Shown here: positions 1 to 5,797 of the stretch, piece after piece | How positions within the stretch are numbered: position 1 is the stretch's first letter | Layout: the number at the start of each line of letters is the position of its first letter | NCBI GenBank assembly: GCA_013214975.1 | Contig: JABSPR010000158.1 | Span: 1-5,797 of the forward strand | DNA from: Flavobacteriales bacterium | Lineage (GTDB): Bacteria > Bacteroidota > Bacteroidia > DT-38 | Length of the DNA: 5,797 bases | Direction: 5' to 3' | Notes under the pieces: model-generated | Databases searched by the model: none | Seen by the model: the letters and a program-made list of their open reading frames with translations, nothing else | Told to the model about the DNA's origin: nothing | Translations under genes and position numbers: made by a program

Positions 1-1994
1 ACAGCAGTACAAAGATCATTATCTGTAACAGTTAATGTATAAGCGCCTGAGCAAACACTTGTAATACTTTCTCTGGTAGAATCATTAGACCAAGAGTAAG
101 AAGTGCTACTCGCACCATTCAAAAAAGTAATTTTAAGAGAATCGATTGTTCCTTCTTCATTATTATTTGCACAATCCCAAGCAACCAGATACCATAAGCT
201 ATTCGCCTTGCTCCCCACCAACGCATGATCAACAAGTGTAAAATCATCATTCGGTTTCCAATTACCTGTATATGGAGCAGTGCCTTCTGAAATAGTTTCT
301 TCTGCATCTCTGGTAAAACAAGCTTCTACTACATTTGGTCCAGCCCCAATATCTCCTTTTTCAACTAAGCTTAAGTATTGATAGTTATCGCTATCCGCTG
401 CATCGACCACTTCAATACCAAATTTAAGGTCGGCTGGATTAGGATGAGTAAAGCTCACACAAATGGACTTAATTGAATTTTCATCTACCGTTGACAAAAC
501 TAGACTTGGCTGAAGATCAATGTAAAACTGATTGGAGCCACAATTCCCATCAGACAAGATCTGATTTCCGCCATCACTCGAGGAAGAAGTAGAAAACGTT
601 GCCAACGGTTCTCCAATCTCATCTCCCGTTATCACAACCTCAACAGATCCATCGCAAATAGAATCACAAACCGATGCGTCTACAATAGTATAGCTTACCT
701 GGATATTTGATGAATCTAGTACCTCTGCAGAACAGGTAACCGTATCATTAATAATATCGGTAATTGTAACAGTATAAACGCCTGGCACCAACCCATACTG
801 CGTAGTAAGTGAGTCTCTTCCCAAATCAATCACTGTTTCGCCATTGGACCATTCCAAACTAAAATCAGGCTGACCACCCATAATTTTAACAGATAGATTT
901 CCATTTAAAGAGTCATGGCAAACATTGATAATCTCACATGAAACAACATCACAAGCAGTTCCTCCTGCATAGGTATAAGGATCTTGTGTTCCGGTTTTAA
1001 TCAAATTAGCTTCTGTAATTAAATTATCATGAATACTAGCATCTAACGAAGCTATCATACTTTCCTTCTGTCCTTCAGTAAACATTATTGTACAACCATA
1101 TTCCATATAATTTTGCACATTATCTTTAATATCTCCTGGTTGCCCGGCATCACAACTATTTAAATTCTGATTACACCCATAAGTTCCTTTACATAAAGGA
1201 GTATCTGAGATACCGTCATCCTGATTACAATTACTGTTATCTCCAGCATCATTTAACCAACCCCATGTATGATCCAAGTTAAACCAATGCCCTATCTCAT
1301 GCGTTAAGGTTCTATTATCGGTGGAACCATTTCCTATTCCTACCCATGGGCTTGCAACAGTAACTCCTGAATTAATATTTGTGGTTGGCCCATATGCCCA
1401 GCCATAATATCCATCTAATTGATAATTAACATAGATATTTAAATACTCATCATGTTTCCACTTATTGTCTAATTGATTTTGCACAAATGAATAAATGCCA
1501 TTCGAACCTTGCGTATAAAATGTTTCATGTTCATAATAATTAATTCCAGTTGAACAATTCCCGTCTGGATCCTTTTGAGCAAGTCTAAATTCAAAACCTA
1601 CATTCGCCAGAATTGGCTTAAACTCATCATTGATTAAAGCCGTATCAGAGTTCCGTAGATTAAAGTCATCATTTAATATATTAATCGCTTCAAAAACATC
1701 TGATTCAGGGATCTTACCATCGCCAGCTGCATTATGAATAATATGAAATACAATTGGAATAATATAAGTAGTACCTGATTTTTGAATACTATTCTCTTCA
1801 ATATACTTAACCTCTGCTTTGTGTAACAAGCGTTCCTCTAGCAATTCATTATATTTTACGGGGTCTGCTTGTTTCAGCATCTCCCAGCGCGAATTTACCC
1901 CACACTTTTGCTGAGCACTTGCAAAGTTTGATATAAGGACCAAAAGTCCTACTACAACCGAAAAAGCTAAACTTACAACACTTCTATTTCTCAT
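1..1994 (-). CDS. Secreted M43 (pappalysin-like) zinc metalloprotease with SprB-like and P-domain-like modules, C-terminus outside the window
   Basis: I translated this strand by hand from the ATG at 1994 to the left edge: 664 codons with no stop, so the gene is 3'-truncated. Residues 1-27 look like a Sec signal peptide (basic MRNR, a hydrophobic core, then ASA before QQ). The catalytic domain spans about 65-320. It has IIPIVFHIIHN near 78-88, the zinc motif HEIGHWFNLDH at 232-242 (ligands H232, H236 and H242, general base E233), a Cys-rich ISDTP stretch near 259-285, and the Met-turn NYMEYGCTIMFT near 295-306 with M297. This order is typical of M43 pappalysin/ulilysin-type endopeptidases. 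Residues 359-421 form a SprB-like repeat (GGQPDFSLEWSNG ... PGVYTVTITD). Residues about 485-626 resemble a P-domain jelly roll (SFTHPNPADLKF, CFTRDAEE, PYTGNWKP, WYLVAWDCA, GTIDSLKITF). Residues 632-664 look like the end of another SprB repeat. It is probably an extracellular or cell-surface protease. Type IX export is inferred, since the sorting domain is not visible. The substrate is unknown. Confidence 0.93.
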   Translation of the reverse strand, partial: MRNRSVVSLAFSVVVGLLVLISNFASAQQKCGVNSRWEMLKQADPVKYNELLEERLLHKAEVKYIEENSIQKSGTTYIIPIVFHIIHNAAGDGKIPESDVFEAINILNDDFNLRNSDTALINDEFKPILANVGFEFRLAQKDPDGNCSTGINYYEHETFYTQGSNGIYSFVQNQLDNKWKHDEYLNIYVNYQLDGYYGWAYGPTTNINSGVTVASPWVGIGNGSTDNRTLTHEIGHWFNLDHTWGWLNDAGDNSNCNQDDGISDTPLCKGTYGCNQNLNSCDAGQPGDIKDNVQNYMEYGCTIMFTEGQKESMIASLDASIHDNLITEANLIKTGTQDPYTYAGGTACDVVSCEIINVCHDSLNGNLSVKIMGGQPDFSLEWSNGETVIDLGRDSLTTQYGLVPGVYTVTITDIINDTVTCSAEVLDSSNIQVSYTIVDASVCDSICDGSVEVVITGDEIGEPLATFSTSSSSDGGNQILSDGNCGSNQFYIDLQPSLVLSTVDENSIKSICVSFTHPNPADLKFGIEVVDAADSDNYQYLSLVEKGDIGAGPNVVEACFTRDAEETISEGTAPYTGNWKPNDDFTLVDHALVGSKANSLWYLVAWDCANNNEEGTIDSLKITFLNGASSTSYSWSNDSTRESITSVCSGAYTLTVTDNDLCTA
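117..542 (-). other. P-domain-like jelly-roll module inside the metalloprotease
   Basis: This covers residues about 485-626 of the protease. Features of the proprotein convertase P (homo B) domain are visible in the right order: a strand with SICVSFTHPNPADLKFGIEV (family-like 'THpyvgDL.i.L'), CFTRDAEETISEG, APYTGNWKPNDDF, and a closing WYLVAWDCANNNEEGTIDS followed by LKITF (family-like 'G.W.L.v.D...gd.GtL.sw.l.f'). In subtilases and bacterial metalloproteases this domain assists folding or binds substrate. Its length of about 140 residues fits the family. Assignment is from motif memory, not a profile search. Confidence 0.65.
732..920 (-). repeat. SprB-like repeat unit 1 inside the metalloprotease
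   Basis: This covers residues about 359-421 of the protease. The pattern is C-H-D-S-x-N-G, then GGQPDFSLEWSNG, then GLVPGVYTVTITD, ending at a Cys. It follows the Bacteroidota SprB/adhesin repeat scheme (C..G...V...GG.PPY.Y.WSNG...L..G.Y.VTVTD..GC). Such repeats usually form Ig-like stalks in surface and gliding-associated proteins. This copy is degenerate: PDF replaces PPY, and the final segment is NDTVTC instead of NGC. Confidence 0.7.
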
Positions 1995-2184
1995 ATACTT
2001 CTCTTATTTAGTGCACTTCAATAACTAACCCAAATTAGTCTTTTTACTCTAGGATGTAACTTCACTTTCTTGGCATTTTATCATCATATATCAACAAACA
2101 ACAATTTCTTCCGTAGTATGTAACTAGGCACAAAAACAAATTAACACTGTTGAGGCAGGTCAAATTTTCCTTGAAGCCAAAAGT

Positions 2185-2200
2185 GCAGAGCGTTCTCTGC
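2185..2200. repeat. Perfect 6-bp inverted repeat GCAGAG-CGTT-CTCTGC
   Basis: GCAGAG (2185-2190) and CTCTGC (2195-2200) are exact reverse complements separated by the four bases CGTT. The stem is GC-richer than its surroundings and ends 34 bases before the ATG at 2235. It could be a 5'-leader hairpin, an operator, or a relic of a repeat element. No T-run follows on the plus strand, so it is not a canonical terminator in that direction. On the minus strand it is followed by ACTTTTGG, which is too short a T-run to be convincing. Confidence 0.5.
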
Positions 2201-2219
2201 TAACAAGTCTATAACAAAT

Positions 2220-2225
2220 AAGGAG
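2220..2225 (+). promoter_or_regulatory. Shine-Dalgarno sequence of the membrane protein gene
   Basis: AAGGAG lies 9 bases before the ATG at 2235. This is strong support for that start and is notable because the other genes here lack a well-spaced Shine-Dalgarno, as is common in Bacteroidota. Confidence 0.75.
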
Positions 2226-2234
2226 CAACTAAAT

Positions 2235-2945
2235 ATGGAATGGCATAAAAAACCGTTGGCCGTCTGGGGCCTTATTCTTCTCGCTTTTGGGTTTATCCTT
2301 AGCGTACTGATGTTCTATATGGTCTGGCCTTCCACCTATCTATTTTTCCTTATGATGACAATTGGGTTTTCATTTATTGTAATTAGCCTAATCATAGATT
2401 GCATCTATATTAAAAGAATAGATAAGCTTATTGTTCAACTAATATTAATTCCTTTTCCCGTAATACTTTTTTGGATGCTTTACATCGGAAAACTTGCTGA
2501 GTCCGAGAAGTATTTTATTCCTGAAGGATATGTTGGCAGAATATTCGTCTTTCACAATCACCTTAGCGGAAGTGAAACAGAATATGAAAATGACTCCAGA
2601 ATTTACAGAATTGAAAACGACGGTGTCTTAAAAACTAAGTTTAATGAGAACAAAGGAATGATTCCTATTGAAAACTTGGAATTTTTGTACATCGATAATT
2701 CAGGTAATAGACAGTCAATTCCCTTAAACTGGGGAGCCGAATTTGATTCAAGTAAAGTATGTGTATTTGGCAGAACATTTGGTGATTTCGGAGGAGTAGT
2801 TTATCAAGAGTTTGTGATTGATACTTTGATTAATGCTAAATACTATTCAAACGTTCGAACGAATGAAATGCTACGACTTATTCGCAAACACGATTTGGTA
2901 GATATTAAACTAGAAACAGCTCTTAGGGTGATTAAAAACAACTAG
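2235..2945 (+). CDS. Three-helix membrane protein with soluble C-terminal domain, function unknown
   Basis: I cannot assign a function to this 236-residue protein. Three hydrophobic segments are clear at about 9-29, 34-57 and 65-85. The basic N-terminus (EWHKK) and the basic loop IKRIDK before helix 3 suggest a cytoplasmic N-terminus and a periplasmic C-terminal half. Residues 90-165 (SEKYFIPEGYVGRI, DSRIYRIENDGVLKTKF, LEFLYIDNSGNRQSI) recall a small beta-rich domain seen in Bacteroidota membrane and lipoproteins with the pattern 'IPeGY.G...Y.I...G.L.T.F...yyvD..G.R'. From memory this is the DUF6843 type, which I could not verify. Residues 192-236 look helical (QEFVIDTLINAKYY ... ALRVIKNN). 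The start is fixed by the AAGGAG at 2220. The gene lies 67 bases before recQ on the same strand and may share its transcript, but nothing in its sequence links it to DNA repair. Confidence 0.88.
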   Translation: MEWHKKPLAVWGLILLAFGFILSVLMFYMVWPSTYLFFLMMTIGFSFIVISLIIDCIYIKRIDKLIVQLILIPFPVILFWMLYIGKLAESEKYFIPEGYVGRIFVFHNHLSGSETEYENDSRIYRIENDGVLKTKFNENKGMIPIENLEFLYIDNSGNRQSIPLNWGAEFDSSKVCVFGRTFGDFGGVVYQEFVIDTLINAKYYSNVRTNEMLRLIRKHDLVDIKLETALRVIKNN

Positions 2946-3012
2946 CCACCATATCCTCATTTCATTCTTACTATCATTATTTCTAACGCTTCATAATCTA
3001 TACCTTTGAGGT
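2946..3012 (+). other. Short gap between the membrane protein gene and recQ
   Basis: These 67 bases contain no hairpin with a T-run, so no intrinsic terminator separates the two genes. Read-through from the upstream gene is possible. The right end carries the promoter-like box at 3001-3008. Confidence 0.5.
3001..3008 (+). promoter_or_regulatory. Candidate Bacteroidota -7 promoter element (TACCTTTG) directly before recQ
   Basis: TACCTTTG matches the phylum's -7 consensus TAnnTTTG exactly. A possible -33 element is imperfect: TTTC at 2980-2983, 17 bases upstream, where TTTG is expected. With normal geometry transcription would begin near 3012-3014, at or next to the ATG at 3013, implying a leaderless or nearly leaderless transcript. 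The GAGG at 3008-3011 is only one base from the ATG and too close to act as a Shine-Dalgarno sequence. A chance match is possible because the box is short. Confidence 0.4.
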
Positions 3013-4926
3013 ATGACAAAAGACGCGGTAACACCCGAAAGTATTCTAAAACATTATTGGGGATTTGAAGAATTCAGACCACTTCAAAAGCAAATTATCG
3101 AAAAAACGCTCAATGGCGAAGACGTCTTGGCTCTACTCCCTACCGGTGGAGGAAAATCTATTTGCTTTCAAATACCTGCTCTGGCCACAAACGGAATCTG
3201 TATAGTAGTATCTCCACTCCTCGCCTTGATAAAAGACCAAGTTGAAAATTTGGTTAAAAATAAAATCAACGCAACAGCAGTTATTTCTGGCATGTCTAAA
3301 AAGCAAATCGACATTACTTTAGACAATTGCATCTATGGAAAGGTGAAGTTTCTATATGTTTCTCCAGAGAGACTGAAAAACGATTTATTTCTCGAAAGGG
3401 TACAGAAAATGAATATTAACCTACTGGTGGTTGATGAGGCACATTGTATTTCTAAATGGGGATACGATTTCAGGCCTTCATATTTACAAATATTTGAGCT
3501 CCGAAAGTTATTCAAGAACGTTCCTGTACTTGCTCTTACAGCAACTGCAACGAAAGAAGTAGTTAAGGATATCCAAGAAAAACTACTTTTCTCTAAAGAG
3601 AATATTGTTCAAAAAAGTTTTGAAAGAGAGAATATATCACTTGTGGTACGAACCAAAGAAGACAAACAAAAACAGCTCTTTAATATTGTTAAAAAAGTTG
3701 GAGGGTCTGGAATCGTTTATGCCTATAGCAGACGAAGAACAAAAGAAATCGCAACACTGTTACAAAAAGCGGGAGTCTCTTGCGATTTTTATCATGCTGG
3801 ATTAACTATTTCTGAGAGAGAAAAAAAACAAGCTCAATGGATGAAGGGCACCACCCAGATCATTGTTTCTACAAATGCTTTTGGAATGGGAATCGATAAA
3901 GAGAATGTTCGATTTGTAATTCATTGGGACTTGCCTGATTCGCTTGAAGCATATTATCAAGAAGCCGGACGTGGCGGCAGAGATGGTAAAAAGGCATATG
4001 GCGTTATTTTATCCAATAAGCAAGACATAAGCGAACTTACAGACCGTGTTAAAAAAGAGTTTCCTGATATCGATGAAATCAAAAGAGCTTACAAGGCTAT
4101 TTCAAATTATCTTAAAATAGCTATTGGCTCAGGAGAAGGCGTTTACTACAACTTCAATCTGAATGAGTTTTGCGAAAGATTTAATTTCAAACCAAGAGGC
4201 TTCTTTAATTGTATAAAGTTTATCGAAAGAGAAGGCTATATGACTACGAATTTCAGCATGAAATCTTTATCAAAAGTAATGTTCATTGCTAATAAAGACC
4301 AGCTATATAATTTCCAAGTACGAAATGAGAACTACGACAACTTTATTAAAACCATTCTAAGATCCTATACCGCAATTTTCGACGATTTTGTACATATCGA
4401 TGAAGATGAGTTGTCTAAAAGGAGTAACATCAGTCCTAAGAATGTTTCATTTTATCTAAATCATCTGCATAAGAAAGAGATCATACATTATGTTCCTTCT
4501 AGTAAACAACCTCAGATTTGCTTTGTCCCTTTCCGGAAGGATGTAAATGACATTAAAATATCAAAGGTGAATTATTTGGATCGCAAAAAGACAGCCTTGA
4601 TTCAAATGAATTCAGTAATCGATTACGTCTCTAACAACCAAATTTGCAGAAGCCAGCTCCTACTAAAATATTTTGATGAGAAAAAAGAAAAGGAATGTGG
4701 AAAATGCGATATCTGCATTGACAACCTAAAGGCATTAGAAAAAAACAATTCTAGTGATTTGGAGTTAACTATTCTTAATCATTTAAAAAAGAAACGCACT
4801 ACCATTAATGACCTAGAGAATATGATAGGTGGTGATAAAAACCAGTTTGTGTCTGTCATACAATCTCTATTAGACAATAATAACATCGCTTACGATTCGA
4901 AAGATCAACTGTACGTAGAGAAATGA
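3013..4926 (+). CDS. recQ: RecQ-family ATP-dependent DNA helicase, long Bacteroidota form
   Basis: This 637-residue superfamily 2 helicase is expected to unwind DNA 3'-5' in recombination and replication-fork repair. All motifs are present: motif 0 FRPLQ (21-25), Walker A LLPTGGGKS (41-49), motif Ia VVSPLLALIKDQV (65-77), Walker B DEAH (141-144), the aromatic-rich loop SKWGYDFRPSY (147-157), motif III TATAT (176-180), motif V TNAFGMGIDKENVRFVIHWD (287-306), and motif VI YYQEAGRGGRDG (314-325). The zinc site is C545, C562, C565 and C568, with the RecQ spacing C-x16-C-x2-C-x2-C. Roughly 220 residues separate motif VI from C545, against about 55 as I recall for E. coli RecQ. This inserted region (about 345-540) looks helical and winged-helix-like. 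A short winged-helix-like tail follows the zinc site (about 582-637), and there is no HRDC domain. The start is chosen because motif 0 lies about 20 residues in and no other Met precedes it. The gene overlaps the MATE gene by 4 bases. Confidence 0.95.
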   Translation: MTKDAVTPESILKHYWGFEEFRPLQKQIIEKTLNGEDVLALLPTGGGKSICFQIPALATNGICIVVSPLLALIKDQVENLVKNKINATAVISGMSKKQIDITLDNCIYGKVKFLYVSPERLKNDLFLERVQKMNINLLVVDEAHCISKWGYDFRPSYLQIFELRKLFKNVPVLALTATATKEVVKDIQEKLLFSKENIVQKSFERENISLVVRTKEDKQKQLFNIVKKVGGSGIVYAYSRRRTKEIATLLQKAGVSCDFYHAGLTISEREKKQAQWMKGTTQIIVSTNAFGMGIDKENVRFVIHWDLPDSLEAYYQEAGRGGRDGKKAYGVILSNKQDISELTDRVKKEFPDIDEIKRAYKAISNYLKIAIGSGEGVYYNFNLNEFCERFNFKPRGFFNCIKFIEREGYMTTNFSMKSLSKVMFIANKDQLYNFQVRNENYDNFIKTILRSYTAIFDDFVHIDEDELSKRSNISPKNVSFYLNHLHKKEIIHYVPSSKQPQICFVPFRKDVNDIKISKVNYLDRKKTALIQMNSVIDYVSNNQICRSQLLLKYFDEKKEKECGKCDICIDNLKALEKNNSSDLELTILNHLKKKRTTINDLENMIGGDKNQFVSVIQSLLDNNNIAYDSKDQLYVEK

Positions 4927-5797
4927 ATTTATTAAAAAACATTTCCTACAGAGAGATATGGTCTATCTCCTATCCAATTATTCTTGGTGGAGTAGCACAG
5001 AATATTGTCAACGTAACAGACACCGCATTCTTAGGGAAATTCGGCGAAATCCCACTAGCTGCTGCAGGAAATGGCGGGATCTTCTACATGGTAATTATCA
5101 TGGCCGGGATGGGATTTACGGCTGGAGGAGAAATACTTATTGGCCGTAGAAACGGAGAGAATAACGCAAAAGAAATTGGAAAAATATTTTCGCACTTAGT
5201 GTATTGTTTGTTAGCTCTAAGCGTAATTTTCTTCTTGATTTCTAAATTTTCCATCCCCCATTTAATTAACGCAGTAAGTAAATCTAAAGAAATAGCTCAG
5301 TATACCATCGAGTACTTAGATTATAGAATATGGGGAGTCTTCTTTTCCTTTCTCTGTTTCGCCTTTAGAGCATTCTTTGTGGGTATAACTGAAACGAAGA
5401 TTCTTATTACAAACACTGCAATCATGGGTATTGTAAACGTAATATTAGACTATGCATTAATATTCGGTGAGCTAGGTATGCCTATGATGGGAGTTGCTGG
5501 TGCAGCCATTGCATCCGTCATCGCAGAAGTTATTGCCTTCATCCATTTCTTTTGGTACACATCAAGAATCGATCACAAAAAGTATCATCTCTTTAAGTTT
5601 ACTCGTATTAAAACAAATATTGTTAACCAAATAAGTAAAGTGGCTACTCCCATTATGGTTAGGAACTTTATCTCGCTTACTAGTTGGTTAATATTCTTTC
5701 TCATTATCGAACAGATTGGAGAAAGAGAGCTAGCCGTGTCGCACATTGCAAGAAGTTTCTACATGGTTTTAATAATTCCACTATGGGGGTTTAGTGC
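4923..5797 (+). CDS. MATE-family multidrug/Na+ (or H+) antiporter, C-terminus outside the window
   Basis: Hand translation from the ATG at 4923 gives 291 codons without a stop up to the right edge. MATE proteins are usually about 440-470 residues with 12 helices, so about two thirds is present. MATE-like landmarks are NIVNVTDTAFLGKFGEIPLA at about 28-46, a second helix with GMGFTAGGEILIGRRNG (62-78), NVILDYALIFGELGMPMMGV (172-191) running into AGAAIASVIAE, and ARSFYMVLIIPLWGF (276-290). Hydrophobic helices fall at about 13-33, 48-70, 90-110, 135-154, 160-182, 190-212 and 248-264. It should export cationic drugs, dyes or metabolites across the inner membrane using an ion gradient. Substrate and coupling ion cannot be read from this fragment. 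The start codon lies inside the recQ stop (ATGA), with only a weak GTAGAG before it, so translation is probably coupled to recQ. Confidence 0.93.
   Translation, partial: MNLLKNISYREIWSISYPIILGGVAQNIVNVTDTAFLGKFGEIPLAAAGNGGIFYMVIIMAGMGFTAGGEILIGRRNGENNAKEIGKIFSHLVYCLLALSVIFFLISKFSIPHLINAVSKSKEIAQYTIEYLDYRIWGVFFSFLCFAFRAFFVGITETKILITNTAIMGIVNVILDYALIFGELGMPMMGVAGAAIASVIAEVIAFIHFFWYTSRIDHKKYHLFKFTRIKTNIVNQISKVATPIMVRNFISLTSWLIFFLIIEQIGERELAVSHIARSFYMVLIIPLWGFS

Larger units (their letters stand above)
1995..2234. other. Divergent intergenic region between the protease and the membrane protein gene
   Basis: These 240 bases must carry the promoters of both divergent genes. I searched both strands for the Bacteroidota pattern TTTG - about 19 bases - TAnnTTTG and found no convincing pair in either direction. 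On the protease side there is only an A-rich stretch (AATAAGAGAAGT, minus strand) before the ATG. The region also holds the hairpin at 2185-2200, the ribosome binding site at 2220-2225, and a weak 5-bp stem at 2024-2039. No small reading frame with a supported start was seen. Confidence 0.6.

Noticed and set aside
119..307. A 62-codon minus-strand reading frame
   Set aside because: It lies in another frame of the same strand inside the metalloprotease, whose frame is open throughout and has recognisable domain motifs here.
2024..2045. Hairpin ACTAA-CCCAAA-TTAGT followed by C and TTTTT, terminator-like on the plus strand
   Set aside because: The stem is only 5 bp and AT-rich, and no plus-strand gene lies upstream that it could terminate. 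It sits in the leader of the divergently transcribed protease.
2095..2160. TTTG/TTG runs near the protease start as a promoter on the minus strand
   Set aside because: None is paired with a TAnnTTTG box at 17-23 bases; the nearest candidates (TAATTTG, TAAAATG) lack the correct spacing or bases.
2185..2215. Integron attC-like site (hairpin followed by CTAACAA)
   Set aside because: The paired core sites RYYYAAC and GTTRRRY are not both present at suitable spacing, and the bases before AAC (TGCT) do not fit RYYY. No integrase gene is visible.
3333..3515. A 60-codon minus-strand reading frame inside recQ
   Set aside because: It is antisense to RecQ motifs including DEAH and has no start signal or family features of its own.
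3605..3805. A 66-codon plus-strand reading frame inside recQ
   Set aside because: It is an out-of-frame shadow of the second RecA-like domain of RecQ.
4958..5149. A 63-codon plus-strand reading frame rich in Arg, Trp and Cys
   Set aside because: It is an out-of-frame shadow of the MATE gene, whose frame continues cleanly through the region with transmembrane and MATE motifs.
1..5797. Defence system, toxin-antitoxin pair, CRISPR array or insertion sequence
   Set aside because: No regularly spaced repeats, transposase or integrase motifs, or paired small genes were found. RecQ here has an ordinary housekeeping-type domain set and no nuclease or effector partner in the window.

Overview
The window is AT-rich bacterial DNA that most likely comes from a member of the Bacteroidota, probably a Flavobacteriales- or Cytophagales-like lineage. 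This rests on a secreted M43-type zinc protease carrying SprB-like repeats, a long RecQ with the architecture common in this phylum, and a TAnnTTTG-type promoter element. Only one gene has a recognisable Shine-Dalgarno sequence at normal spacing. No mobile element, rRNA, tRNA or CRISPR array is visible.

Layout. Positions 1994 down to 1 (minus strand) hold one continuous reading frame that leaves the window at its left edge. It encodes a signal peptide, a pappalysin-like (M43) metalloprotease with HEIGHWFNLDH and a Met-turn, one SprB-like repeat, and a second SprB-like unit that appears to be split by a jelly-roll domain resembling the proprotein convertase P domain. A 240-base divergent intergenic region follows, with a perfect 6-bp hairpin and a Shine-Dalgarno sequence. 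Positions 2235-2945 (plus) encode a three-helix membrane protein of unknown function with a soluble C-terminal domain. After a 67-base gap, 3013-4926 (plus) encodes a 637-residue RecQ-family helicase. Its ATG overlaps that of a MATE-family transporter by 4 bases (4923 onward), and the transporter runs off the right edge.

How the genes relate. The protease is transcribed away from the other three genes and is a stand-alone secreted enzyme, probably exported by Sec and then the type IX system; the C-terminal sorting domain would lie outside the window. RecQ and the MATE pump form a translationally coupled pair but have no known functional link. The membrane protein may be on the same transcript or may be separate, because a promoter-like box lies directly before recQ. 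I see no clear novel multi-gene system here. The points most worth a second look are the nested domain architecture of the protease, the possible leaderless recQ start, and the orphan membrane protein with the hairpin in front of it.
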